A stretch of DNA of 27,269 bases from Plantago elongata (GCA_036897095.1 JAYMSP010001977.1:1-27269), one strand, 5' to 3'. Positions 13,101 to 24,700 are shown, numbered from the stretch's first letter. Translations and numbers: made by a program. The notes: generated from the sequence alone by a model not told the origin.

Positions 13101-16100
13101 CCCAATGGACTAACACCACAAACAACAGGATCCTTAATCTGCACAAATATACCACAGATTAAACACACAATCAATAAAATGTAATCACGTTAAAAGAAAG
13201 CATTGAGATGGCATTACCACATTAGTTGAGTCATTGGTCCCTCCAAGACCAACCTCAATAATAGCAACATCAACCTGTGGGAAAAAATGCAGGTATCAAA
13301 ATCAGAAACCATAATACTGGTATATACTAGTATTACTTACTAATTGGCCTTGCGCTCACAGTGATGAGAGGTGAAAATTGATATATCCCATTGATATCAG
13401 GAACAAGAAGAGACAGATTTGTGGAAATTAATAGTTTCACTCGGATCAATTAAAAGAAGGCCTCTTTGTAAATGGTTATTTAACCATGAACAGGGGGAAA
13501 TTTGAATCTGGAGATCTGTTCTCCATATACAGCACAAGGTAAACATAACTTTAGTATTTGTAAGCTTTTGGTGGGCATTGGTTGCTGTAATGTGATTTGC
13601 TCACAGGTGACCATTGTATTAGTATTTGTAATCTTTTAATGTGATTATAAGTGTGTGCATGTGCGTGAGTGTGAGTGTGCATACTTGAGAAATTAAAGCT
13701 TGAGACACGACTTCAATACCCAACCTTCTCGGATGCAAAAATTCTGAAAGCCAAAAGCGTGAGGAACTGAAAGAGTGGGGGCATAGGTACATCCTCAGTA
13801 ATATTATCCTGCAAATAGCAGTTCCATAATTAGGGAAGTCTAAGCATCAATATGCACTTGGATCAAACTGTATTAAAAACCTTTCTATTACAAGGACCCC
13901 AAGAAAACAAGATGCATCAGTTGGCTTATTTGTAAAAATTAAAAAAATGCAATTTTAATGGAGAATCAATTGGAATTAAAAACCTTTCTACTCCAGGGCT
14001 GTTACGTTTTGGAATGGTGTGTCACGTGTAATTCTAATGGGGAATTAACCACCTGTTTCTTCATTGTGAGTTAGCACGAATGCTTTGGGAAGATGCCAAT
14101 TGTCTTGGACCATGCCAAACAAAGTGATGGGTAGGCTTAGAGAAGGAAGTTCAGAGATAAGAAAAAGAAACTCTTTGGAATTTTATTCCAAGTTGTTTGG
14201 TTTGGAGTATTTGGATTGAAAGGAATAATAAATGCTTCAAGGATGTTTCCAACCCGGACTGGAAGATTTTGAGGAATTTTTTGGATTGCTACTACACTGG
14301 TTTAATGGGGCTGCTGTTAATCCCTTACCTGATAGTGCTGACCTCTTTTCTTTTTTGCCTGACCTGTTGTCGTACACTTCCCGTGTATCATCAGTTTTTT
14401 TAATAAAACAACTTGATTACTTTTCAAGAAAAATTAAACAATAATGCTTCGGGTCAGTAATGAATCAGAAATTCTGCTAAAGTAACTATTACTAAAATCA
14501 TGGCTACCAAAGGAAAAGGTTTATTATATGTGTGGTGGATGACATGGGGCTCAAATGAAGAATATCAATAGATCATTAAAAGTTACCTTCAGCTGATGCC
14601 AACATTCCCAAAAATAATGCAGAAACATTTCTTTGGATATATCCAGCCTACAAGAGATATGACATAACTAAAAACACAAAGGTGACGAAAGAATAATGAA
14701 TTAATGAGATAGTTCCTCTGAATGCTAACCCATCAAGACGGAATCTTTCTGTCACATCAATTAAGTGAGGAGATGTGAATAGTCCAGTTTTGAATCCACA
14801 CTCTCTCAAAATGGCCTCAGAAAATGCGCAGGTGGAACCCTGAAACAAGAAAGGTAACAAAAACATTTAGAGGAGCTTGGTTTAAAGGCAGTAAATCGCA
14901 AAACAATTTATAGAATCTGAACAATCTCTCACTCTACTAACATAAAGCATGTTAAATTGAATAAGAATGAATCCTGTAGTCTATCATCCTGTGGATCACA
15001 AATATGGATTTTAAACCAGGAGTCCTCAAAGTGCAAAGCCCAGGATGGAAAGAGAACAATAATAAGATTGTGGTGTGGCGTGTCTCAATGATGTATTAGA
15101 ATAGTAGTTCGGTTCTATAATGTGATGCATGTGCTACATTCTGGATCTATCCTTCATTTTTTTGTAACTGTTGAGAAATGAAAACTGAAAAGTAATACCT
15201 TTCCTTTTGTTCCAGCAACATGGATGACTTTGAGCCCAGCTATATCTTCTTCCAAACCCAAAATCTGATAACACGACATGTATTTCTGTAACTTCTAGGA
15301 TGTTGAATAAGCAGTTGCGCACTTCTAGACTAGGACCATTTTAGTAATAAATAGTGGAGTACAAAAAGAACCTTACGAAACAAATTCATGCATTAATGGC
15401 ATACCTAAACAAAAGATAGCAAGAAACTATAAACAAACAAACTATAAGAATATAGCATAATTACAAGACTATAAGATGCATAACTACAAGAAACTATGGT
15501 TTCTGACCTGTGTTGTCAATCGCACATGAATGAAGCCCGATCCCGGTGTTTCCTGACCGGGATCCTGACAAATCATGGCAAGACACTGAGACAATGAATT
15601 TTGGGGGTAAATAACCAATTTACGCTCGACTGATCACCGCCTTTGCTTGTCTTTATGACTTCCTATAATTAATTCAGTTATTGTAAGCTTATCTTTAACT
15701 TTACACGTACTTATCTTTCCATTTTCGCAAGTTATTTTACATGATATATATCACTTCTATATGCCAATTATCCCGCACCATCTATCCAGGACTCTTTTAC
15801 GTGCGTGCTTGCATAACAGCAAATGGTTGGATGATAACTGTATCAGTCAAAGCTCAACTAAAATCGCTCTCATGACACTAACTTAATAACTGGTAACAGA
15901 ATTTGGTACAAGCTATCCAACCACATTTTAATTGATAATATATTTGATCTTCCATCAATATCAGAATGTGCCAACAATCATCAAATTACAGCATATGATA
16001 GGATAAATGAATATGATTATGCATTCATGGTGTTGCTCCAATTGCTTCATATTACTAACCATCAAATCTCAATCCATCAGAAGGGAGAGTTTAATACGGG

Positions 16101-17406
16101 AAAAGAAAGAAAGAAAAAAAGTCACTACCTTAACATACATTGACATTCTTTCCAATTTAGTAAATCTCCCAACAGCCTTATTCGATTTTTCCCCACGTTT
16201 TTTGCTCGTAATTAGAGAGGAGAGTGCATCCATAGTAGCATCATACGTCGGTGTTCCATGCACACTTCGCGTGTCATCATTGCCTGCCGTGTTTCCATCC
16301 ATCGCTCCCACAACCGCAGATGGAAACCTCCTTTCTCTACAACCTACATAGCTTTATAACCCCACACTCAGTACAAATATACGTCCAAACATAGACAAAG
16401 ACTAAAATTCAAGATCACGCAATATAATCAGAACATCAGAAACAACAACAATTATTTCAAGTCAGAATACAACTCGCCTTTATGAGTGATGTTCACTCGA
16501 GAATGCAAGATCTTGGTCCCAGCAAGATCAAGAGCTTTCCCAGGGGCAGGAAGGCAGGAAACTGTCCAAGTCAATTTACGGGGAACTACGTGTTCTGTCA
16601 GCTGAAAGCCTGAAGCATAAACTAACTCCTGCCTCACTTGAAGGACCTTGCCTATGCTCATATATGCCAGTCAAATTCTTCAAACCCACAAAAGCTTCAA
16701 TATTAGTGAAATCCCATTTCCTGAATCCTATGGTCTCACTAAAACCGAAATACATACTACAAGTAACCAAACACTACCTAGAGAATATAAACATTTAAGA
16801 TAATGCAGATACAACAAAATCTCCACCCACCCCAACATATCCACGCCATATATCCCCATGTGACAATTTCTGAAAGCATAACAAACTTAAATCCCATAAG
16901 TAATGTCTATAGTTCAAATGTTGTGGAACCAAAGAAAATCTGGACCCATAATGCTTCTCGAATCTGGGTAACACAAAGATAAACGAAAGAAAATAACACA
17001 TGAGTTGCACAAATTAAAATCATATACACCAAAAATTGACTCCTACACTAGTAAGTAATCCAATGAAACCCAAATCACTTCCACCAATCAATTACACCAA
17101 AATTCCATCAAATATCAATTCGATTATTGAATTCACTACTCAACTCCACATGAAAAACGAAAAACAATAAGCATAGGAGCTCACGCCAGGAAACCAACCA
17201 ATCGCACTAATCAGCTCAGACCACAAGCAACCAAAACACAAGGGGAAATTGAGATTGGAATAAGATTATTGAACAGAAACGGACACGAAAATCTCAACTG
17301 GAATTGAGAAATTGATAAAACTCAATCCAAACACTCGAAAACATAAATAAAAAAGGGGTTATAATGATTAGATTCGAGAATAACTAACTTACTTTAGGGT
17401 TTCCAT
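7181..17406 (-). CDS. FPGS: Folylpolyglutamate synthase, 16 coding exons
   Basis: Adds glutamates to tetrahydrofolates using ATP, which retains folates and suits them to one-carbon enzymes. Exons in order: 17406-17393, 16336-16129, 15264-15199, 14839-14730, 14647-14587, 13808-13725, 13274-13218, 13138-13078, 12916-12870, 12719-12642, 10415-10260, 9769-9431, 9119-9041, 8692-8537, 7540-7347, 7240-7181. All junctions are GT-AG with consistent phase, giving 589 residues. Landmarks are the P-loop GTKGKGST (92-99), [16 protein letters not shown] after it, EVGLGG (E188), MDH (H216), HKAGIFK (K231, the lysine carbamylated in FolC relatives) and LDGAHSPES (D367, H370). The protein ends GDVLKVLRR. No clear transit peptide is visible, so a cytosolic form is the simplest reading. 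Exon 1 codes fewer than five residues; Met17 in exon 2 is an alternative start. Several introns hold transposon debris. Confidence 0.93.
9253..9387. repeat. Small foldback element in a folate-gene intron
   Basis: The 18-mer at 9253-9270 matches the reverse complement of 9370-9387 at 15 of 18 positions, with the core TTAAGCAGCTTA perfect. The 135-bp unit lies in the intron between 9119 and 9431. It is probably a hAT-like MITE or remnant; no target duplication was identified. Confidence 0.5.
10499..10700. mobile_element. Degraded Stowaway-like element in a folate-gene intron
   Basis: The left end reads TAACTTCCTCCGCCCCACAC followed by CAAAAGTCCCATTTGG. Towards 10680-10697 the sequence GGGGACATTTGGTGTC is a decayed inverted counterpart. 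The right boundary is uncertain. Confidence 0.45.
10973..11815. mobile_element. Possible non-autonomous element with degenerate inverted ends
   Basis: The left side (about 10989-11025: GGCGACAAAAATATTTAGAA and then ACCAAACCG) resembles the reverse complement of the right side (about 11783-11815: GGGGCGTTAAAATATT, GAAAACCTGAACCG). Such GGTTTGGTT-rich ends are common in plant interspersed repeats. The tandem repeat at 11540-11735 lies inside. The class is not assigned. Confidence 0.35.
11540..11735 (+). repeat. Tandem repeat of about 60-65 bp, three decayed copies
   Basis: Copies share the words TACCTTTTGTGCCA, AAATAAAATTTGAGTCTCA and TTGTACAAAA. They begin near 11567, 11625 and 11685, with the last most diverged. 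All lie within the 2.2-kb intron between 10416 and 12641 of the folate gene. Confidence 0.65.
12010..12160. mobile_element. Stowaway-like terminus in a folate-gene intron
   Basis: The sequence TGACATTGGTCTAGGGCAGA then GGGAGTA ends at 12160 and matches a decayed Stowaway right end. The interior GACATTTGTATTGGGGCAGA is typical of such families. A second, weaker end (CATGCCGAGGGAGTGG) lies at about 12222-12237. No clear left terminus. Confidence 0.4.
14047..14420 (+). pseudogene. LINE retrotransposon 3' fragment (zf-RVT region), in a folate-gene intron
   Basis: One plus-strand frame reads [16 protein letters not shown], then, after two in-frame stops, [20 protein letters not shown] and NKCFKD. 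This is the reverse-transcriptase zinc-binding region and tail found at the C-terminal end of plant LINE ORF2 proteins (H-L-F-L-H-C..A..LW, then W-IP, W.IW.ERN). The stops and the lack of an upstream reverse transcriptase show a dead, 5'-truncated insertion, as LINEs often leave. It is antisense to the host gene and lies between its exons at 13808 and 14587. Confidence 0.75.
15539..15564. repeat. Perfect 9-bp hairpin in a folate-gene intron
   Basis: GATCCCGGT and ACCGGGATC flank an 8-base loop. The arms are GC-rich against an AT-rich intron, so the stem would be stable in either strand's RNA. No terminator or known element is implied. Confidence 0.6.
17394..17402 (-). promoter_or_regulatory. 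Telo-box at the folate-gene start codon
   Basis: The minus strand reads AAACCCTAA within the first coding exon. This telo-box word is enriched near the 5' ends of plant genes active in dividing cells. It overlaps coding bases, so part of its conservation could be due to the protein. Confidence 0.4.
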
Positions 17407-17555
17407 TTCAGTTTCTGTTGATGCTGGTGATTGGAAAAGGAGGAAAAAAAAGTAGAGGTAATAAATTGCAGGAAAACACAGAGTGAGAGTGAGAGTGAGT
17501 GTATGAGATGAGGTTGAGATAGGTCCGTAAAGAGTGGATTTGGGGTTAACGGCTA

Positions 17556-17562
17556 TTTTATA
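17556..17562 (-). promoter_or_regulatory. Probable TATA box of the folate gene
   Basis: The minus strand reads TATAAAA about 150 bp upstream of the start codon at 17406. Transcription would begin near 17525-17530, giving a leader with a CT-rich run (17480-17500). ATTGGCGG at 17572-17579 on the plus strand is one base off the E2F word TTTGGCGG and also contains an inverted CCAAT. Confidence 0.5.
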
Positions 17563-17599
17563 GTCGAGGATATTGGCGGTTGGTAGTAGGTCATACTCT

Positions 17600-18360
17600 C
17601 TCTCTGCGATAATGACTCTCCATGCCCTGTCTCTCAATTTTGGTCTGGATTTTCCTTGCTTCACAAACACGCCTACCTCATACATTATTCTGGTTCTTGT
17701 GTCAACTTTGAAGTGATGATGATGACAACTTCTATAATTCCCCCATAATTTACTTGGAAGACTTAAGTTCACTTAACTAATTCACAGGACATTTGATCGA
17801 ACATTATCTGATTTTTTTTTGTTATGATGACTCTATCAACAATGTTTTCTATATTTACACGATAAATTTCGAACCCGATATCTTACTTCAGTGAACTGAA
17901 GCTCTTTTACTTGGAAGAGTATCCATAGTGTCATAAATCTTATAAAATTAGGTATTATGTGACGGATATGTGATAGGTGCAGTATTGACGTTGGCAACAC
18001 AATTGGATTTCAAGGGATGATTGTCGTAAGCCATTAACTCCATATTTTCATCAGCTCAGGAATGTTGTTGTTGTGAATTTTCGTGATATTGATGGTACTG
18101 CATGGGATAATATTATGTTATAAGCTACTTTTGGGGGATGTCAGTCATATTCTTAAAATTTCGGTCTTAAGATGTCGGTTGGGTGTGTGGGTAGTACTAA
18201 TATTTGACATTAGTATCACTACAAAAATGGTTATTATTCATCTTGGCCGTAGTCAATTCCATGCTTCTTGTTCTAATAGTCAGCGTCCTAATTGGTCCTT
18301 TGTGTAGCGTATGTTTATGTCTTAATAAAATGAAAGTTTTTACTTGACGTTTATTAGAGA
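17600..18360. other. Intergenic stretch upstream of the folate gene
   Basis: No supported gene. The open frames at 17389-17772 (minus) and 18083-18307 (plus) show no family signature apart from the folate start codon at the end of the first. Confidence 0.5.
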
Positions 18361-18365
18361 AGGGA

Positions 18366-18626
18366 TTGTTTGTGCTTGCTAAGTTACTGAAGCGCAATAT
18401 TTATCTTGCTTGTATAGTGGTTGAGGAGTCTTTGATGCATTGTCTTTGTACCAGTACGTACTCTAGATTGATTTGGGCCATCTCCGGCTGCTTGGGATTA
18501 TGTCACCATCAACTTTTTTTGATATTTGGGAACGGTTTAAATTTGTTCAACATGTGCGAACAATATAGCAGGTTGAGGTGTTTGTTTGCATATGTTGGAT
18601 GCTTTCGAATAATCGTAATGGCATAG
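18366..18626 (+). pseudogene. Probable LINE zf-RVT scrap
   Basis: A plus-strand frame contains EESLMHCLCTSTYSRLIWAI followed by SGCLG. This resembles the E-[ES]-x-x-H-x-L-x-x-C-x-x-[SA]-x-x-[IV]-W signature of plant LINE reverse-transcriptase zinc-binding domains. No reverse transcriptase or RNase H domain is readable alongside, so it is a short decayed fragment. The call rests on one motif. Confidence 0.45.
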
Positions 18627-18990
18627 TACATGCAAGGCTGGTATTGGAGTTAATCGATGTGGGATCGAACTTGATGTAGTTCAAGGCGGTAAAGATAGAA
18701 TGCAGCTCTTCTCGTCCTCCTGAACAGATACAAGACCAATGAGTACCACCTCCACACTCATTAAACAAATTAAAATTTAACTTGTTTGTCTTATTGTAAT
18801 CGAAAACAAATGATACAACATACTACAACAAATATCATCCAACTACATAACACATAAAAACCAATAAACTTTAATCAACTACATCATGCTACAACTTTAA
18901 AATGAATTATTAATTAACAAATTTAATATCTATTACCCAAAAAATATACCCATCATTTCTAACGTACACCAATTATTTCACTTTCACACA

Positions 18991-19132
18991 ACTCCTATAC
19001 ACCATCTACATAACAAATCTATAAATTTTAAAAGATCTCTAATACATCATTTTATATAACTACTCTTATATACCATCTACCTAACAAATCTATAAATTTT
19101 AAAAGATATTTAATACATCATTTTATATAACT
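18991..19132. repeat. 71-bp tandem duplication
   Basis: Copies at 18991-19061 and 19062-19132 differ at only a few positions; both contain AACAAATCTATAAATTTTAA. AT-rich intergenic DNA with no coding content. Confidence 0.85.
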
Positions 19133-19529
19133 TACATTTAACTAAATTAGTACTATTTATAATTATAAATAAATAAAATTACTCTTTTAAGTTTGTACCA
19201 AACGACCTAATATTCTCATTCGTTATAGGCACTCCTCTTGAGGTTGAATTAGGATTGTCAAATTCTTTGTACAATATGAAAAGCGATGGGATTCGTTTGG
19301 ATTAATCAGATGGACAGTCCAGTTAATCAGATTACGTTTTCTAGTCAAAATTTTGAACGAACCATCCATCATGATTCATGATCCATGCATACCTAATAGC
19401 ATAACAAAAGGTACTAAAAAACAATTGAACTATTAAATTAATTTCTCTACGCTATGTACTCGTGCAAAAGCGGCTATGTACAAGATCTTCAAGACAGCTT
19501 TAGCTTCACCAAAGCATGGGTAAAAGCTG

Positions 19530-21679
19530 CTAGAGAGATTCTGCAAACTGAGGGGCTTCAAGATCAAGTTCTTGCCTCATGATACAATTCATTAGCCAGT
19601 CCACATTAAACGTCCAGGTCCCTTGCTTTACAGCTAGTCGAGCCTCCTGCATGTCCTCCTCGCATGCTATGAAGATGGTTTGCGATGTGTCACTTAATTT
19701 ACTCTGTTCGCCAATTACCTAAGTATTGGAAGAAATATAGTTACTCACTGAATATTGAACTTTGAACTGGTTATGAAAATAACTATATTTCAATATTTAA
19801 ATAATTGACATACATTTCCTCCAGCGCACTTCACTATGGCTGATAAAGTTCTTACTGAGGGCTGGACATGAGCTGATAGCCAAATGTCAATTCCTTTAAG
19901 CAAGGAATTGGGACTTGCTTTAGCTCTGAGAACTGCACTTTTGAGCTCCGTTCTGTACTTAGTCGTGTAGCCTTCATCATCCAAAATGAAAGGCATTTCA
20001 TCTGTGGAAAGTATGGCAGCAATATTTTGTTTACAGGAAATGAAGGATATGGTATATTTATATTGACATTGAAAGCTGAATATATGACTTACCAACAAAC
20101 CTGCCTTTCTTGAAGCTTTCTTTCAACCAACCGGGTGAGAGAATCCAAGACCTGCCCCATGAAATCCACAGCATGTGAACTAATATAATAATTCAAATAT
20201 ACAGGCAAATCTCTTACAATAATACCAAAAAAAGTCCTCATAATTCCACTTGAGGAACAATGTAAATATTCCCATCTTTGTGATCACCACTCATTGGTGT
20301 CATCAGGACACTGTCGGAAACACTTTTAATCTGCCTGCATATGCCGTTATTATAGTGGCACGAGGCAAACTTTTGATATTCATTATGAACGAATGAAACT
20401 GTAACCTTGAATCGAAACTCACCAAAAAATTTAAAAGCCCACTAATGCATATGGAATAAGAATCAATATTGTCACGTCCTCCAATAAGTTAGAATCATAA
20501 TGAAAAAATAGGAAAAAACTGACCCTGAACAGAGAGCGGTGCAGAAATTCAAAGTCTTTCTTGTTATCCCAGTGATAACATGTGTGCTTTCACTTCCATC
20601 ACAAGTAACCATTCCACCCAGATCTTGAATTACCTATATCACGTATCAACAGACAAATTAGTTTAAACAACTTTATCTAAAGAAGCAAATATTTCTAAAT
20701 ATGCCAAAGTAAAGATACTACCTTGGTCAGATTTGACTTCTTATTGTCATCAGCAATGTTCATCAGCATAACTCTGAAGCATTTTGAAGCGGAAGAGATA
20801 TCCACTCCACCAGAATCGCTATTTGTTGTATTGACTGCTATGCACTCTTGATTTGTTTCAATGTTGCTTCTAGAGTTTTTTAGACAACCATCAGAGAAAT
20901 AATCATTTCCACTACTTAGCAAGTAGTTTATGTCAGAAGAATTGAACATTGTTCCATTGCTGGTCTGGGCAGGATAATGGCCCATTTCAGAATCACTTGA
21001 TTGGGTACCCTTCACTTTTTTCGACTTCAGTGAGGTACATGAGGCTTCCCATACTCTCTTCTGTTTTCCTGACACTGAACAAAGGGGTACTAAAGTTAAT
21101 CCCGACTCTTCTTTCACTGCCCTAGAAACAATCACCATCCTACAACACAAATAATAGATCCACAGCAATATAACTTTTTGTTATACAAAATAGTTATTAG
21201 TTATAGTATTTTCCAAAACAAAAGAAACAAGTGATGTAACTGTTGGTTAGTTTAGATTTTATAAACTTTGATAAAGTCTAGCAAAAACTAATGGCATTAT
21301 AATTTATAGGTATGCGCATGTGCCTGAAGGCATTTAGTTAGTACATATTAAAGATTTTACGAAATCATTTATTAGGTATATTATCTTGGAGTTCTAATAA
21401 GCAAGAGATAATAGGCAAAAACAATGAGTACAGATGGCGTTACACCTCTGCTGAAATATTGACTCAACTTTATATTTCCTCGGTTCCTCCATCTGAAAAT
21501 GATGAGCAGCACTTTGCCACATGAATTAAGATACGAGTAATGATCATAGCATCAGTTACTTTTACAATAAACTTCCTAATCTGCCATCAATATTTATATT
21601 CCACAGAATTCCATTTGCTAATACATTTGAGGTAGTATAGAACTTATACAATACAAGAATACACTCTCTTGGTTTGCTT

Positions 21680-21720
<41 letters not shown>

Positions 21721-24700
21721 CTGTAGGGAGATTTGGAGAAAGGGTTGTATCTTGTATGAGTTGTTGATCATGTATTATTGGTAACATGTGTTGCAAATCC
21801 CATGTGTTTGAATGTCCAAATAAGTCACATATGTCACATAATTATCATCAGGGATGTCTTGCTTTAAGAATAAAACATGGAGTGAAATTTTTGCTAACTC
21901 CAACATCAAACTTTGAACAAGATACATACCACTTAATGGAAACATGCCAGCTGCTAATTCTCCTGAATATTCCCTCCCATCAACGAGATTTACTTTCTTA
22001 GGAGTTTCATGGCTCACTGCAATAGGTCTTACATCTTCATTCTGAGGATCCATAGCCATCAAAGCCAAAGTTGTGGGTGAATTATCCCCCAGCAGATGTG
22101 ACACCATCAAGGTCGAATCACCAGGAAAGCATAATGCTCTACGAATATCAGCCTTCAAACGGAATCTACATGCTTTACCTCTTTTATCCACTTTCCCAAT
22201 CACTGTAAAACCCTGCACTTGTTTTTCCAGTATATACATATTAATTTGAATGTAAAGAAAATTGGTTTTTCTGGAAAGACTTGTTTCCCTAAGAACAAAA
22301 TTATATTAAGAACAAAATACTATAAAGAGACAATAAGGATAAACTATTAATGAAGTTTGGTTCTCCGGGAAGGTGATGACAATAAAATAGCCTCTCGTAT
22401 GTTTGTTTATATAAGATACCATTACATATAAAACAGGTTACATCTTAGAGCCTTAGACATTACATGTTACATAGAGCATAGTATCCCTGTTTTCTTCAGA
22501 GTTGGTTTACATCACATCACTTGTTTACTTTCAGCTGCCTCGTAACAATTAGAGCCTAAAAGGCCAAAATGAATTGCCTTTACTGATTGGTAACTTACTG
22601 ATGTCAGATAAATGATTCCTAAGTTGAATGAAGAGCCAAGGATGCAATGGTATCCCATATAAACAAACATACTAGATATACAAGATGTACCTGTTTTAGC
22701 CAAAACCCTTCAGATTCTTTGTCCGCCCAGCAGAATACATTGCGTATACCTACATTCTGCAGTCTATTCCTAAGCTCCAGGTACAGCTTGCGCCCAATCC
22801 CCTATATTATAATAAAGTTAACCAGTAAGTCTACAGAAGAGACGACAGATACAAAAGACAAAAGAACAATAAAATATAAAACATCCAATCAATAGGGTCA
22901 GATATATGGTAATGACAGACAACTCTCCAATTCCCCATCATGGGTCTATGTCATGCATTGAAATAAAGGCAGTTTGTTTGGTGTGCACCCAGTCCCACAG
23001 AGTTAACATATGGAAAGATGTGGATATACGTAGTCGTAGAGACACTATCTCAATGATACAAGCCTTTCTTGCAAGCCCTGAATGGACAGTATCATGCCAA
23101 TGGATTCAATAGTGTACCCTCGTTGTGCAACAAAATTTTGTGCCTAGCAAACCACTAGTTATGAATTGCTACCCATTAGAACACTTTTAACTGAAATAAC
23201 ATGCATCGATGACAAGATGCAGATGTATATAATATTTAAGCATAGGCTTGACAATATCCAAATGCTAGTTAAGGAGTATTTCCTCCGTCCTGATTTAAGC
23301 TTCCAATTCGATTTTTGTCGACTTTTTCAACCTAGTTAACTATGAATTAATCTTAGATTACAAAGTAAAAACAATTTTCAAAAATACATACAAGTGTAAT
23401 GGTTATATTTACATAACATAACCTTCTTGAGTGTTTTTCCTGAGGACAGATGAAGTAATACCCAATATATAACAATTTAACTGACTTAATATGCATTGGT
23501 GAGTGGTGACAAGATGCAGACATACAGTGTATGATCATATGTTTGAGTTTGACAGTATCCTGGAATACACAAATAAGGGATAAGGAGGACAACCTTTTCT
23601 TGTAACATTGAACTAACAGCAGCAAGAGGAACTTCAGCATACTGTGTATCAGCGGGTAATATCTGATATGTTATTGCCCCAATGACCTATAACAAAAAAT
23701 GCAAAAAAAAAAAAAAATATTACCTCTGCAAAGTAAGTGATAGGAGATTTATGGATAAGTACAGAATCTCCACAATACCCTCATATTCTTTAAGATTCAA
23801 AAGTCACATACTAAACAATGTACAAATGTCGTGACTCATGACAAGACTTTGGATTACAGAGGTTGCAACATACCTCCTCATGTTCTTCTTCGTTAGATTT
23901 GAGAAGCAGGGAGCAATATTTCCTGAATGATGTAAAAGAAAAGATTAGTGACTGGAAACAAGAGGCAAATCTCTTTTGCCAAATATGAGGATAGTCAAAT
24001 ATGTTAATGGTCCTCAGAGATTAGTAACTGAGCAGGATCCAGAAGGTAAAAGTACTATTCGGAGTTTGAAAGTGTGGCATTCAATAAGAGCCAAGGCCAT
24101 GCTTGCATTTACCCATTTGTTAGACATTTTTGAAGGAATGTTGATTTCTTGCCAGTATTAGCAGCATAATTCATTGCAGGCAGCTCTTTCATGTAAAGAC
24201 TCAACACTTCCTACAAAAGAGCATGCAATTTATTCATCAAATGATACATTACTGTTGACATGCAAATCAGAAATGTGATTAAAAATCATGTCTCTAGTTG
24301 CATATTGGACAATACATTAATGCTTATACATGTATGTGTGCACATATGAAATCCATGCATGCAAATCAGTGTATGTGGCCGTCTACTGCTTTTAAAGACA
24401 TAGAAACAAACAGTACTTGAACAAAATCAAACATATGCTACTTCCACTTTCAGCCGGATTAGCATGCAGTAACAATCATGCCAAAGAAGAATGATCTCCA
24501 GATTTAGTCACTCGTGAGAGCATATGTTGTTGTATAATTTCCAGAGAAGCTCAATGGGAAAAATCAGTAACTATATAACGAATATGTTACTAATAGACAT
24601 CATATATGAATCATTTATGAAACTGAAAATCAATAATTCCAAATTGATTCAGTGAAATGAAGAAAACTAATCATTTATATAACTGAAAATCAATAATTCC

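Noticed and set aside
16007..16351. Plus-strand open frame of 114 codons
   Set aside because: Antisense to folate exon 2, which has a clear family match and correct splice borders.
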